Part shown: in pieces, positions 10,701 to 20,832 of the stretch
How positions within the stretch are numbered: position 1 is the first letter of the stretch
Layout of the letters: every line of letters begins with the position of its first letter
Notes under the pieces: model-generated
Seen by the model: only the letters and a program-made list of their open reading frames with translations
Databases searched by the model: none
Told to the model about the DNA's origin: nothing
Position numbers and translations under genes: made by a program
NCBI RefSeq assembly: GCF_002803065.1
Contig: NZ_NNBL01000015.1
Span: forward strand, 1-64,000
Source of the DNA: Streptomyces sp. CB01635
GTDB taxonomy: Bacteria; Actinomycetota; Actinomycetes; Streptomycetales; Streptomycetaceae
Direction: 5' to 3'
DNA length: 64,000 bases

Positions 10701-10937
10701 TCACTCCTCCTCGTCCGCGCCCCTGTCCGGCCCGGTCTCCGCCAGCGCCGCGTCCAGGCGCGCCCGCGCACCGTCCAGCCAGCGCCGGCACACCTTCGCC
10801 AGCTCCTCGCCCCGCTCCCACAGCGCGAGCGACTCCTCCAGCGACGTGCCGCCCGCCTCCAGCCGCCGGACGACCTCGATCAGCTCGTCCCGCGCCTGCT
10901 CGTAGCCGAGCCCGGCCTCGTCGGTCTTCGTGGTCAT
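10701..10937 (-). CDS. xseB: Exodeoxyribonuclease VII small subunit
   Basis: A 78-residue helical protein with the XseB signature (YEQARDELIEVVRRLEAG, then LEESLALWERGEEL). It forms the multi-copy helical stalk of exonuclease VII with XseA and is needed for processive digestion of single-stranded DNA to oligonucleotides. Its ATG overlaps the xseA stop by 4 bp (ATGA), indicating translational coupling, which fits the need for excess small subunit. The acidic tail is usual for actinobacteria. Confidence 0.93.
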   Translation of the reverse strand: MTTKTDEAGLGYEQARDELIEVVRRLEAGGTSLEESLALWERGEELAKVCRRWLDGARARLDAALAETGPDRGADEEE

Positions 10938-12160
10938 GCGCTCTCCTGGTTCCCGGTCTCGACCCGTACGGTGAATTCGCCCTCGGCGACCCGCGCCCGC
11001 AGCACCTCGTCCGCCGCCACGTCGTCCGCGGCGCGCACGACGTCCCCGTCCGCCTTCTGCAGCACCGCGTAACCCCGCTTGAGGGTCGCGGCGGGGGACA
11101 GGGCCACCACGCGCGCGTGTGTGTGCGACAGCTCCGACGCGGCGCGGTCGAGGAGGTGCCCGAGGGTGCGCCGGCCACGCTCGGCCAGCGCCGTCACCTG
11201 CTCCTCGCGCACCTCGATCATGCGGTGCGGGTCCTCCATGACCGGCCGGGCGAGGGCCTGTCCGAGCCCGCGCTCCTCCCGGTCCACGAACGACTCGACG
11301 CTGCGCCGCGCCCGGTCCCGCAGCCACTGCACCCGCTCGTACTCCTCGCCGACGTCCGGCACGACCTTCTTCGCCGCGTCGGTCGGTGTGGAGGCGCGCA
11401 GGTCCGCGACGTGGTCGAGGAGCGGGTTGTCCGGCTCGTGGCCGATCGCCGAGACGACCGGCGTACGGCAGGCGGCGACCGCCCGGACCAGCTGCTCGTC
11501 CGAGAACGGCAGGAGGTCCTCCACGCTGCCGCCGCCGCGCGCCACGATGATCACGTCGACGTCGTCGAGCGAGTCCAGCTCCTTGACCGCCTGCACGACC
11601 TGCGGCACGGCGTGCACGCCCTGGACCGGCACATTGCGCACCTCGAAGCGGACGGCGGGCCAGCGGTGCCGCGCGTTCTCCAGGACGTCCCGCTCGGCGG
11701 CCGACGCGCGCCCGCACACGAGCCCGATGAGCTGCGGCAGGAACGGCAGCGGCTTCTTGCGCTCCGGGGCGAAGAGCCCCTCGCCGGCCAGGGACTTCTT
11801 CAACTGCTCCAGCCTGGCGAGCAGTTCACCGACCCCCACCGGTCTGATCTCGGAGGCCCGCAGCGACAGCTGGCCGCGCGGCGCGTACCACTCCGGCTTC
11901 GCCTGGACGACGACGCGCGCGCCCTCCGTCACGACGTCCGCGACCGCGTCGAACACCTGCCGGTAGCAGGTGACGCCGACGGAGATGTCGTGCGACGGAT
12001 CGCGCAGCGTCAGGAACACGACGCCGGCGCCGGGGCGCCGGGACAGCTGGGTGATCTGTCCCTCGACCCACACGGCACCGAGCCGGTCGATCCACCGCCC
12101 GATGAGCCGCGACACCTCCCCGACGGGCAGCGGGGCGTCCGCGGACGTATTCACAGCCAT
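10934..12160 (-). CDS. xseA: Exodeoxyribonuclease VII large subunit
   Basis: A 408-residue catalytic subunit of exonuclease VII. It has an N-terminal OB fold (WVEGQITQLSRRP..VFLTLRDPSHDI), the catalytic region with VDVIIVARGGGSVEDL, VVSAIGHEPDNPLLD and ADLRASTPTDAA, and a C-terminal coiled-coil. It degrades single-stranded DNA from both ends in repair. The start at 12160 (MAVNTSAD) is the usual family N-terminus; the frame is open to 12301 but the extra part looks non-coding. It is coupled to xseB downstream. Confidence 0.94.
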   Translation of the reverse strand: MAVNTSADAPLPVGEVSRLIGRWIDRLGAVWVEGQITQLSRRPGAGVVFLTLRDPSHDISVGVTCYRQVFDAVADVVTEGARVVVQAKPEWYAPRGQLSLRASEIRPVGVGELLARLEQLKKSLAGEGLFAPERKKPLPFLPQLIGLVCGRASAAERDVLENARHRWPAVRFEVRNVPVQGVHAVPQVVQAVKELDSLDDVDVIIVARGGGSVEDLLPFSDEQLVRAVAACRTPVVSAIGHEPDNPLLDHVADLRASTPTDAAKKVVPDVGEEYERVQWLRDRARRSVESFVDREERGLGQALARPVMEDPHRMIEVREEQVTALAERGRRTLGHLLDRAASELSHTHARVVALSPAATLKRGYAVLQKADGDVVRAADDVAADEVLRARVAEGEFTVRVETGNQESA

Positions 12161-12322
12161 GCCGGTGAGCGTAGCCGCACCCACCGACAACGCTCCGTGA
12201 CGCGAAGGACGTACTGAGGACGTAGGGAGGGCATACGGAGGGCGTACGGGGATGGGGCGGCGGAGCCCGGGTGTACGGGCATGGGGCCGGCGCCCGTACA
12301 CGCACCGCAGCCGGACGTCCCG

Positions 12323-13711
12323 TCAGATCACCCGCGCGCCCCGCCGCCCCCTCTGCGCCACCAGCACCACGAGCCCCACCGCCAGCCAGATCGCGCCCAC
12401 CACCTGGGCCGTGCCCGAGGCCTCCACGATCACAGCGACCGTGACGGCCGCGCCGAGCACCGGCACGATCAGATGCCGCCACCAGCTGAACGTCCCCGCG
12501 CCGCGCCGCACCACGAACCAGCCCACCACGCTCGCGTGCAGCAGCACGAACGCCGTGAGAGCGCCGATGTCGACCACCGAGACCAGATGGTCGAGGCCGT
12601 CGTCCCTGCGGGCCGCCCAGACCGCCGCCACCAGCGTCACCACCGCCGCGCACAGCAGCGCGACCCGCGGCACCCCGGAGTCCGTCCGCGACAGCGCCTT
12701 CGGCAGCTGCCGGTCGCGGGCCATCGCGAACAGCAGCCGCCCGGCCGCCGCCTGCCCGGCCAGTGCCGCGAACGCCGCGCCGATCGCCTTGCTGACCGCC
12801 ACCAGGTCGTGCAGCCACCCGCCGACCGACACGTCGATCGCGTCGTAGAACGCGGACCCCTGCTTGGCCGGGTCCGCGGCGAGCTCCGCCGACGACACCG
12901 GTTCGAGCAGCGCTACGAGATACGTCTGCGCGATGAACAGGACACCCGCGAGCGCCAGACAGAACAGCACCGCCCGCGCCACCTTCGCCGAGCCGCCCGT
13001 TACCTCCTCCGCGAACGACACGATCGCGTCGAAGCCCAGATACGAGAGCACGGCGACGGACACCGCGCCGACGACCGCCGACAGCGCGAACGCGCCCTGC
13101 GAGCCGTCCCCTGTCAGCGGCGACAGCCAGCCGCGCTCCGCCCCGTCGCGTACGAGTACGACGATCGCCGACCCGAGGAACACGAGCAGCACGACGATCT
13201 CCATCGCCAGGACCGCGAAGCCGGCCCGGGCCGCCGCCCGCACGCCCCACAGGTTCAGGAGCGTCGTGATGACCACGGCCAGCGCCGTCCACACCCAGCG
13301 CGACACCGACGGCACCAGCGCGTTCATCGCGATCCCGGAGAAGAGATAGGCGACCGCCGGGATGAGCAGGTAGTCGAGCATCGCCATCCACCCGGCGATG
13401 AACCCCGGCGCCTCACCGAGCCCCACGCGCGCGTAGGTGAAGACCGAGCCGGCCTGCGGGGCGACCCGCACCATCTGCGCGTAGCTGAACGCGGTGAACG
13501 CCATCGCGACGGTCGCGACGACGTACACCAGTGCGACAGCGCCGTGCGACTTGGCGTCGAGGGTGCCGAAGACGCCTACGGGGGCCATCGGGGCGATGAA
13601 CAGGAGCCCGTAGACGACGAGGTCCCGGAAGCCGAGGCTGCGCCGCAGCGTGTCCTCTCCCGCGGGCGGCTGTCCCTCTTCCCCGGCTGGTGGAGCGGTG
13701 TGGGCGGACAT
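12323..13711 (-). CDS. APC-family amino acid permease
   Basis: A 462-residue membrane protein of the APC superfamily with about 12 hydrophobic segments starting at LVVYGLLFIAPMAPVGVFG. Family marks include the unwound TM1 GxxAP-like stretch, GSVFTYARVGLGEAPGF (TM3 region) and LSYLGFDAIVSFAEEVTGG. It probably imports an amino acid or amine by cation symport; specificity cannot be read. The start at 13711 (MSAHTAPP) has GGAGG 6 nt upstream, and the longer open frame overlaps the ispH promoter and gene. It is divergent from ispH with about 90 bp between the starts. Confidence 0.88.
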   Translation of the reverse strand: MSAHTAPPAGEEGQPPAGEDTLRRSLGFRDLVVYGLLFIAPMAPVGVFGTLDAKSHGAVALVYVVATVAMAFTAFSYAQMVRVAPQAGSVFTYARVGLGEAPGFIAGWMAMLDYLLIPAVAYLFSGIAMNALVPSVSRWVWTALAVVITTLLNLWGVRAAARAGFAVLAMEIVVLLVFLGSAIVVLVRDGAERGWLSPLTGDGSQGAFALSAVVGAVSVAVLSYLGFDAIVSFAEEVTGGSAKVARAVLFCLALAGVLFIAQTYLVALLEPVSSAELAADPAKQGSAFYDAIDVSVGGWLHDLVAVSKAIGAAFAALAGQAAAGRLLFAMARDRQLPKALSRTDSGVPRVALLCAAVVTLVAAVWAARRDDGLDHLVSVVDIGALTAFVLLHASVVGWFVVRRGAGTFSWWRHLIVPVLGAAVTVAVIVEASGTAQVVGAIWLAVGLVVLVAQRGRRGARVI

Positions 13712-13801
13712 CGGGCCTCCGTTTTGTCGCGCACGTTGTCGCGCACGGGCTTCCAGTCTCGCCAAACGGTGGATCTTTGACCTGTTGGACGCGGCCTTAC
13801 G

Positions 13802-14809
13802 ATGGTGGGCATGACTGCTACGACTGGCCCCCGCCGCGTCCTGCTCGCCGCCCCCCGGGGCTACTGCGCCGGTGTGGACCGTGCCGTGATCGCCGTCGAG
13901 AAGGCCCTTGAGCAGTACGGGGCCCCGATCTATGTCCGCCACGAGATCGTCCACAACAAGTACGTCGTGCAGACCCTGGAGCGGAAGGGCGCCATCTTCG
14001 TCGAGCAGACCCAGGAGGTCCCCGAGGGCTCCATCGTGATGTTCTCGGCGCACGGCGTCGCGCCCGTCGTCCACGACGAGGCCGCGGCCGGGAAGCTCGC
14101 CACCATCGACGCGACCTGCCCGCTCGTCACCAAGGTCCACAAGGAAGCCGTCCGCTTCGCGAATGAGGACTACGACATCCTCCTGATCGGCCACGAGGGA
14201 CACGAAGAGGTCATCGGCACCTCGGGCGAGGCCCCCGACCACATCACGCTGGTCGACGGCCCCGAGGATGTGGCGAACGTGGAGGTGCGGGACGAGTCGA
14301 AGGTCGTCTGGCTCTCCCAGACCACGCTCTCCGTGGACGAGACCATGGAGACGGTCGACGCCCTCAAGGCCAAGTTCCCGAACCTGCTCTCGCCGCCCAG
14401 CGACGACATCTGCTACGCCACGCAGAACCGCCAGATCGCGGTGAAGAAGCTGGCCGAGGACGCCGAGCTCGTCATCGTCGTCGGCTCCAAGAACTCCTCG
14501 AACTCGATCCGCATGGTCGAGGTCGCCCTGGACGCCGGCGCGCCCGCCGCCCACCTGGTGGACTTCGCCGCCGAGATCGACGAGTCCTGGCTCGAGGGCG
14601 TCACCACGGTCGGCCTCACCTCCGGCGCCTCCGTCCCAGACGTGCTGGTGGACGGCGTACTGGAGTGGCTGGCCGAGCGAGGTTACGCCGACGTGGAGAC
14701 CGTGAAGACCGCCGAGGAGTCCATCACCTTCTCGCTGCCGAAGGAACTCCGCCGTGACCTGCGCGCGGAGGCCGCCGCCCTCACGGGAGACGGCTCTTCC
14801 GAGAAGTGA
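13802..14809 (+). CDS. ispH: 4-hydroxy-3-methylbut-2-enyl diphosphate reductase
   Basis: A 335-residue iron-sulfur enzyme (LytB) for the last step of the MEP isoprenoid pathway, giving IPP and DMAPP. The three cluster cysteines are Cys22 (PRGYCAGV), Cys106 (DATCPLV) and Cys204 (DDICYATQNRQ). Substrate residues such as FSAHGV and the SKNSSNS diphosphate loop are present. The start could also be the ATG at 13811 (MTATTG), which is common in relatives; neither has a strong ribosome site. Divergent from the permease gene and followed closely by ppgK. Confidence 0.95.
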   Translation: MVGMTATTGPRRVLLAAPRGYCAGVDRAVIAVEKALEQYGAPIYVRHEIVHNKYVVQTLERKGAIFVEQTQEVPEGSIVMFSAHGVAPVVHDEAAAGKLATIDATCPLVTKVHKEAVRFANEDYDILLIGHEGHEEVIGTSGEAPDHITLVDGPEDVANVEVRDESKVVWLSQTTLSVDETMETVDALKAKFPNLLSPPSDDICYATQNRQIAVKKLAEDAELVIVVGSKNSSNSIRMVEVALDAGAPAAHLVDFAAEIDESWLEGVTTVGLTSGASVPDVLVDGVLEWLAERGYADVETVKTAEESITFSLPKELRRDLRAEAAALTGDGSSEK

Positions 14810-14839
14810 CGTTCAGCCACTCGTCGTAACGTGGTGTCC

Positions 14840-15589
14840 ATGCAGATCTTCGGCGTGGACATCGGCGGATCAGGGATCAAGGGCGCACCCGTTGACCTGG
14901 ACCGTGGAGACCTGGCACAGGAGCGGTTCAAGGTCCTCACCCCGCACCCGGCCACGCCCGACGGCGTGGCCGACGGGGTGAAACAGGTCGTGGAGCACTT
15001 CGGCACCCGGCCCGACCGGGTCGGCATCACATTCCCCGGCGTCGTCACGGGCGGCGCCACGATCCGTACGGCTGCCAATGTCGACAAGTCGTGGATCGAC
15101 GTCGACGCCCGCGCCCTCCTCGGCGAGCGGCTCGGCGGGCTCCCCGTGACGGTCCTGAACGACGCGGACGCGGCGGGCGTCGCCGAGATGCACTTCGGCG
15201 CGGGCCGCGGTCGCAAGGGCGTGGTCCTGCTCCTCACCTTCGGCACCGGCATCGGCAGCGCCCTGTTCTTCGACGGTCAGCTCGTCCCGAACACCGAGCT
15301 CGGCCATCTGGAGCTGCACGGCCACGACGCCGAGAAGCACGCCTCGACGAAGGCGAAGGAAGACCACGACCTGAGCTGGGAGCACTGGGCGCACCGCGTC
15401 CAGAAGTACCTGGCGCACGTCGAGATGCTGTTCTCGCCCGAACTCTTCATCATCGGCGGCGGCGTCAGCCGCAAGGCCGACAAATTCCTGCCCCTGATCA
15501 AGGGCATCAAGGCGGAAATCGTCCCGGCGCAGCTGCAGAACAATGCGGGGATCGTGGGGGCGGCCATGGCGGCGGCGCAGCAGAAGTAG
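14840..15589 (+). CDS. ppgK: Polyphosphate glucokinase
   Basis: A 249-residue ROK-type kinase that phosphorylates glucose with polyphosphate or ATP. Phosphate-binding loop DIGGSGIK (7-14), GATIRTAANVDKSW, the catalytic-base region VTVLNDADAAG, and LTFGTGIGSALF are all present. The C-terminal block NTELGHLELHG..AEKHAS is characteristic of PPGK. The start at 14840 (MQIFGVDIGG) fits the family; two GTG codons just upstream (14831, 14834) are in frame but less likely. It follows ispH by about 30 bp, an arrangement conserved in streptomycetes. Confidence 0.93.
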   Translation: MQIFGVDIGGSGIKGAPVDLDRGDLAQERFKVLTPHPATPDGVADGVKQVVEHFGTRPDRVGITFPGVVTGGATIRTAANVDKSWIDVDARALLGERLGGLPVTVLNDADAAGVAEMHFGAGRGRKGVVLLLTFGTGIGSALFFDGQLVPNTELGHLELHGHDAEKHASTKAKEDHDLSWEHWAHRVQKYLAHVEMLFSPELFIIGGGVSRKADKFLPLIKGIKAEIVPAQLQNNAGIVGAAMAAAQQK

Positions 15590-15590
15590 A

Positions 15591-15642
15591 GGTGCCAGGT
15601 GCCAGGTGCCAGGGGGCAGGGGGCAGAGGGCAGAGGCAGAGG
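15591..15642. repeat. Short tandem repeats after ppgK
   Basis: Three exact tandem copies of GGTGCCA (15591-15611) run into an imperfect purine-rich GGGCAG/GGCAGAG repeat. The tract lies between the convergent ppgK and DUF6542 stops and has no coding role. It could be length-variable between strains. Confidence 0.6.
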
Positions 15643-15665
15643 TGTTGGGCGCGGGACCTCTGGCC

Positions 15666-16340
15666 TCAGGCCGTTCGCCGGCGGGGGCGCGGGGCCGAGG
15701 TCACCTGTTGTGCCGGCGTGCCGGGGGAGCCGGCGCGGGCCTGGGCGAGGGCTCGGCGGCGGGCCGCGCGACGGGCCATGTGGCGGATGCCGCGCACGGT
15801 CACGACGAGTCCGGCGACGAGCGTGCCGCCGTAGAGCCAGCCCGCGTGCATCGCCAGCGCCGTCACCAGCCCCATCACCTGTCCGCCGAACCCGCCCGAG
15901 CCGTCGGCCACCGGCAGGATCCCGACGGCGAAGCCGATCGGCACGGCGACGGGCGCGGCCACCAGGTCGGCGCGCCGCACCCACATCGCGGTGAGCGCGC
16001 TCACCAGCAGGAACAGCACCCCGTACACGACGATCGAGCCGCCGAACAGCAGTGCGTCCAGGCAGGCGAGTGCGAACATCGCGGCCGCGCAGAACAGTCC
16101 GCTGCCCAGGCCGGTGAGGCGCGGATCGGGGAAGCGGCGCAGCGCGAGGACGACCGGCGGCACGGGGCGCGGCGCCTTGACGCCGCCCTTGCCCGACGCC
16201 CGGTACACCGTTCCGGAACGGGACCCGGAGGGCCCGTTGCGTCCGTCGCTGCCGCCCTGCGCCTGCGGGGGGAGCGGGGGCGTGCGGCGGGTCCGGTTCT
16301 GCGGGGCACGCGGCGGAGTGCGACTGGGTTGATCCACCAC
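15666..16340 (-). CDS. DUF6542-type integral membrane protein
   Basis: A 224-residue protein. The first ~75 residues are Pro/Arg/Gly-rich and likely disordered and cytoplasmic. Four or more hydrophobic helices follow (GLGSGLFCAAAMFALACLDALLF, VVYGVLFLLVSALTAMWV, and later segments), then a basic tail. This layout matches the actinobacterial DUF6542 family, whose function is unknown. Two consecutive GTG codons can start it (16340 or 16337). It is divergent from ychF. There is no sign that it belongs to the island. Confidence 0.7.
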   Translation of the reverse strand: MVDQPSRTPPRAPQNRTRRTPPLPPQAQGGSDGRNGPSGSRSGTVYRASGKGGVKAPRPVPPVVLALRRFPDPRLTGLGSGLFCAAAMFALACLDALLFGGSIVVYGVLFLLVSALTAMWVRRADLVAAPVAVPIGFAVGILPVADGSGGFGGQVMGLVTALAMHAGWLYGGTLVAGLVVTVRGIRHMARRAARRRALAQARAGSPGTPAQQVTSAPRPRRRTA

Positions 16341-16486
16341 ACCAACTTAGGTCGGGTTATGTGTGGAATCCGCTCCGGGACACGCGGTTTCGCCGACCTT
16401 GGCCAAGCGTTCGACAGGGCGCCGGGGGGTGGCGCGGCACGCCGTAGACTGGGGGTCCTCCATCCTCACGTACGGGAAGTCGCAAC

Positions 16487-17575
<1,089 letters not shown>

Positions 17576-17624
17576 CGGGTGCACTATCACCACGTCGCTG
17601 ATCTGGCAAACATGCTGGTCAGAG

Positions 17625-17660
17625 AGGGCCCGACTTTTCGGAGTCGGGCCCTTAGTTTTT
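17625..17660 (+). terminator. Rho-independent terminator downstream of ychF (island copy)
   Basis: Perfect 10-bp arms AGGGCCCGAC / GTCGGGCCCT with an 8-nt loop, followed by TTAG and five T residues. It lies 50 bp after the ychF stop, inside the island, and would replace the original terminator cut off by insertion. Confidence 0.9.
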
Positions 17661-17663
17661 CCC

Positions 17664-17748
17664 GTGCTGGGATGGTGCTGGGATAGCTGACCCCTCGTCA
17701 CCTGTCGTCATCCCTGGTCATCCGTACCGTGCTGGGATCGTGCTGGGT
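17664..17748. repeat. Left-end cluster of GTGCTGGGAT repeats
   Basis: Exact copies at 17664-17673, 17675-17684 and 17729-17738, plus a 9-base partial copy at 17740-17748. The first pair, separated by one G, is identical to the pair at 47222-47242 in the same orientation. The layout resembles recombinase arm-binding sites at element ends. Confidence 0.65.
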
Positions 17749-17907
17749 GGGATGCGGACGCCCGTGTCGGGTTGCGCACTGTTCAGTGTCAGGCGACGGG
17801 GAGTGCGCGAGGAAGGGCGGCCAGACCGTGCCGAGCGGTCGGTGCGTGAGGTGGTGAGAGATGGCGAGTGGCTGTTCCACGGGCGGCAAGTTTTTCGAAA
17901 ATGAGTC

Positions 17908-17963
17908 GGCAGATTTGGTAAACCTGACCCGCGAATCGTCTGTGGGTGGGTGGCAGATTTGGT
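17908..17963. promoter_or_regulatory. AT-rich region with repeated GGCAGATTTGGT upstream of the DUF4143 ATPase gene
   Basis: The 12-mer GGCAGATTTGGT occurs at 17908-17919 and again at 17952-17963, 44 bp apart. The surrounding stretch is unusually AT-rich for this genome. It is the likely promoter/operator zone of the gene starting at 18007. The gap 17576-18006 otherwise holds only the terminator and decamer repeats. Confidence 0.4.
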
Positions 17964-18006
17964 GTAATGGGGGGCCTGGTTCGTTCGTCGGAAGCAAGGG
18001 CCCGTC

Positions 18007-19281
18007 ATGCCGACCCCAGCCGCGTCGCACCGCTTTCCCCGCCACCTTGAGGCGGTACTTAAGGAGCTGCTCCTGGACGAACCGGTCATCGTTCTCACCG
18101 GGGCTCGCACGGTCGGCAAGAGCACACTCCTCGCGGCCTGTGCTGCGGGCCATGGAGTCGACGTCGTGGATCTGGACGAGGTCGACACCCGGCACGCGGT
18201 GGCAACGGACCCTGAACTCTTCGTCAGCGCCGACCGCCCCACACCGGTGTGCATCGACGAGTTTCAGCATGTGCCGACGCTCCTTGACTCGATCAAGGCC
18301 GAGCTCAACCGGGACCTGCGGCCTGGGCGTTACGTCCTGACGGGCTCGACCCGCTATGACACCCTGCCGCTCGCCAGCCAGTCCCTCACCGGCCGGGCCC
18401 ACGTGACGACGATGTGGCCACTCTCCCAGGGAGAGCTCCGGGACCGTCGGGAGACCGCGCTTGATGCGCTGGTCAGTGATCCGGGTTCCCTGGTGACCGC
18501 GGAGCCCTCACCCACCTCGCGCCAGGAGTACGAGGACATGGTCCTGGCCGGTGGATTCCCCCTCGCCCTTGCCCGAGTGGCAGGCCGGTCCCGGGACCGC
18601 TGGTTCCGTGACTTCGTCCATCTCGTCATCGAACGGGACGTGTTGGAGATCCGCAAGGTCCGGCAGCGGCAGGTGCTGCCCCAGATCCTGCGCCGACTGG
18701 CCGGACAGACCGGACAGGTGCTCAACATCAGCCACGTCGCCGACGCGGTCGGCCTGGAGGTGAGCGTGGTGCGTGACTACATCGGGCTTCTTGAGGCCGT
18801 GTTCCTGGTCCACCGTCTTGAGGCGTTCGGGCGCTCGGTCACCAACCGTGCCACCCGGACCCCGAAGGTCCATGCCGTCGACACCGGGCTCGCCGCCTTC
18901 CTGCTCGGTGTGACTGGGCAGAAGTTGCAGACGCGCACTCCGGCGGCCCTCACCCAGTTCGGCCATCTCGTGGAGACCTTCACGGTCAACGAACTGATCA
19001 AGCAGTCGGGCTGGTCACAGCAGGCCGTGTCCTTCTCGCACTTCCGGACCAGGGATCAGCAGGAAGTCGATCTGGTCCTTGAGACGGATGCCGGGATGGT
19101 CGCGGGGGTGGAGGTCAAGGCGGCCGGCACGGTCAAGGACGGAGACTTCGCGGGACTTCGTGCGCTGAGGGAGCGGCTCGGTGAGGACTTCGCGGGTGGA
19201 GTGGTGATCAATCTGGGGAAGCGGTCCTACACCTACGAGGAACGGCTGCACGTGCTGCCTCTCGACGCGCTGTGGCGCTGA
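18007..19281 (+). CDS. AAA-type ATPase with DUF4143 domain
   Basis: A 424-residue protein. Walker A is GARTVGKS (32-39), Walker B is VCIDEFQ (81-87) and sensor-like TGSTRYD follows. The C-terminal half (from about 200) is DUF4143, including a winged-helix-like segment and a PD-(D/E)XK-like core with QQEVDLVLE followed by VEVKAAG. Such proteins are common in defence and toxin-like loci, but no general function has been settled. It is the first gene of the island on the left, transcribed toward pglW, with AAGGG about 7 nt before the ATG. It could be an independent defence unit or an accessory of the genes after it. Confidence 0.85.
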   Translation: MPTPAASHRFPRHLEAVLKELLLDEPVIVLTGARTVGKSTLLAACAAGHGVDVVDLDEVDTRHAVATDPELFVSADRPTPVCIDEFQHVPTLLDSIKAELNRDLRPGRYVLTGSTRYDTLPLASQSLTGRAHVTTMWPLSQGELRDRRETALDALVSDPGSLVTAEPSPTSRQEYEDMVLAGGFPLALARVAGRSRDRWFRDFVHLVIERDVLEIRKVRQRQVLPQILRRLAGQTGQVLNISHVADAVGLEVSVVRDYIGLLEAVFLVHRLEAFGRSVTNRATRTPKVHAVDTGLAAFLLGVTGQKLQTRTPAALTQFGHLVETFTVNELIKQSGWSQQAVSFSHFRTRDQQEVDLVLETDAGMVAGVEVKAAGTVKDGDFAGLRALRERLGEDFAGGVVINLGKRSYTYEERLHVLPLDALWR

Positions 19282-19634
19282 TGGTCGGATCCGCACGTTC
19301 CACGGTGGCTTCCTATGGCTGGATCCATAAGGCGTGTCCGTTGTTCTCGTGAAATGCGCTGGACGACAGCGGCTGCGTGCTGGCAGCCTCGCGGGTATGC
19401 GCACCAAGTACCAGGGACGTTTCACCGCAGCCGACTTCTAGGTCGGCCACGCCGGAGAGTCCGGCGGGCCCGCCGAGGTCTGCCATGTCACGAACTGTTC
19501 ATCACGTTCCGCCACCGCACCGTAACGACCGCTCACGCAATGTGTCCTGGTGGGCGATTCGCAGTGGCCCTCACGCATCCAACTCGCTGACGGAACTTCG
19601 CTCTTCAGCTGCCGAGTTGACCCTGGCTCGCCGC
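19282..19634. other. Intergenic region with a possible broken short ORF
   Basis: About 350 bp without a convincing gene. An ATG at 19397 opens 14 codons, is stopped by a TAG at 19439-19441, and the same frame then continues with G/C-ending codons for about 27 residues to a TAA. This may be the remnant of a small gene, or chance. Nothing else was identified. Confidence 0.35.
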
Positions 19635-19883
19635 ATGGGGCGACGCCCCGTGCCCACCCTGCTCGTCCGGTCCTTCGCGGCGTACACCTATCCGCGCGCG
19701 CTCGGCGCACGGGTCAGTGCCTGGCGCCAGCCGGAAGCTGCGGCCCGCGCCGGCCTGCGCGCCTTTCGTACGGCCGCCGTCAAGCAGCTCCGCGCGGCCG
19801 GTCCCGGAGGGCTCCTCGTATCCGCGGAGGACCTGGACCATCCGCCGACCCGTCACCGGCACAGCACCCTGTGGGAGTACTGA
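19635..19883 (+). CDS. Small hypothetical protein, coupled to the next gene
   Basis: An 82-residue basic protein with no recognised domain. Its codons end almost entirely in G or C, which supports real coding. The stop TGA is separated from the next ATG by only 2 nt, so translational coupling is likely. The start is uncertain: the ATG at 19635 is where strong codon bias begins, but the frame is open further upstream. The Ala/Arg-rich stretch (QPEAAARAGLRAFRTAAVKQLRAAG) is predicted helical. Function unknown; its position before pglW suggests a cargo gene of the island. Confidence 0.5.
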   Translation: MGRRPVPTLLVRSFAAYTYPRALGARVSAWRQPEAAARAGLRAFRTAAVKQLRAAGPGGLLVSAEDLDHPPTRHRHSTLWEY

Positions 19884-19885
19884 CC

Positions 19886-20746
19886 ATGAACGCCACCCCG
19901 TATCCGGGCAAGCGCCTGCACCACTACCTCGAAGCGAGCCTCCACGAGGACCGGTGGACCGTCAGCTGCGCCACCGCGCCCCGCGGAGGCTTCGGTCTTG
20001 GACCCCACGAGACGTCCGGAGACCTCGACGAGGCCGTTCGCTCCGTCACCGCCCAACTCGCGGAACTGGTGGGGGCTCCGGAGAGTGCCCTGTCGGTTGT
20101 CGTGGAGACCGACCCGTCCGCGCAGGCCATCGCCGCCGCACCTGCGCCCGGTGAGTCGTACCGCATCCGCGTCTGTATCGCGGAAGGCGCACAGGACGAT
20201 CCGCCGCGCCTACGCCTGCGCACCGCCGACCTGGGGTGCAACGTCTACCGCACACCGCCCGATGACGATGCGGATATTCCGGATTGGGTAGGCCGTCAAC
20301 TTGCCGACAAGCACTGGCTGACCGAGGCTGAACGCCGCACCCTGACGATCAAGATCTGCCGGCACCCCGGTGTCGACTGGCTGGAGGCCCGAGGTGAACT
20401 TCAGGAACACGCCCGGGAGTTCAATGCTCCGGCGTTCGCCGCCATGCGCCTGCGCCACAAGCAGCGCCTCGACGCACTCCCCGCCACCGACCCCCTGACC
20501 GACTGGATCACCGAAACGCTCTGCGAAGTCCTCACCCGCCAGGGCCATCACCGCTACTGCGGCCCTATCCTCACCCTCGACCCGGACGCGGTCCCTGTCC
20601 TTGTCGCGGCCTGCCGCCGTGCCGCGGACCTGCTTGAGCAGGCCCACCCGGAAGTGATCGCCCGCCTCGACGGCCTCGGGCGCCGGGCCCTTGCAGCGGA
20701 GCCGCAAGGGTGGGCGCCGCTGATGAACGGGCACGAAGCGGACTGA
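19886..20746 (+). CDS. Hypothetical protein upstream of pglW
   Basis: A 286-residue protein I cannot assign. The N-terminal ~110 residues look like a mixed alpha/beta domain (YLEASLHEDRWTVSCATAP, then ESALSVVVETD). The C-terminal half is helical and charged, with VDWLEARGELQEHAREFNAPAF and a helix ending at LLEQAHPEVIARL. No signal peptide, membrane segment or catalytic motif is evident. It begins 2 nt after the previous stop and ends about 230 bp before the likely pglW start, so it may be part of a short operon leading into the BREX genes. Confidence 0.65.
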   Translation: MNATPYPGKRLHHYLEASLHEDRWTVSCATAPRGGFGLGPHETSGDLDEAVRSVTAQLAELVGAPESALSVVVETDPSAQAIAAAPAPGESYRIRVCIAEGAQDDPPRLRLRTADLGCNVYRTPPDDDADIPDWVGRQLADKHWLTEAERRTLTIKICRHPGVDWLEARGELQEHAREFNAPAFAAMRLRHKQRLDALPATDPLTDWITETLCEVLTRQGHHRYCGPILTLDPDAVPVLVAACRRAADLLEQAHPEVIARLDGLGRRALAAEPQGWAPLMNGHEAD

Positions 20747-20832
20747 CCCCCGAGGTCCTGCGCATTCGATCACGGTTCCGGCTGAGGGCCGCGAGGCATA
20801 CCCGCACTCGGCAACGCGTGCCGCTGGTTTGC

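Noticed and set aside
19377..19634. N-terminal extension of the small gene ending at 19883
   Set aside because: Codon bias collapses upstream of about 19635 and no ribosome site supports the earlier ATG.
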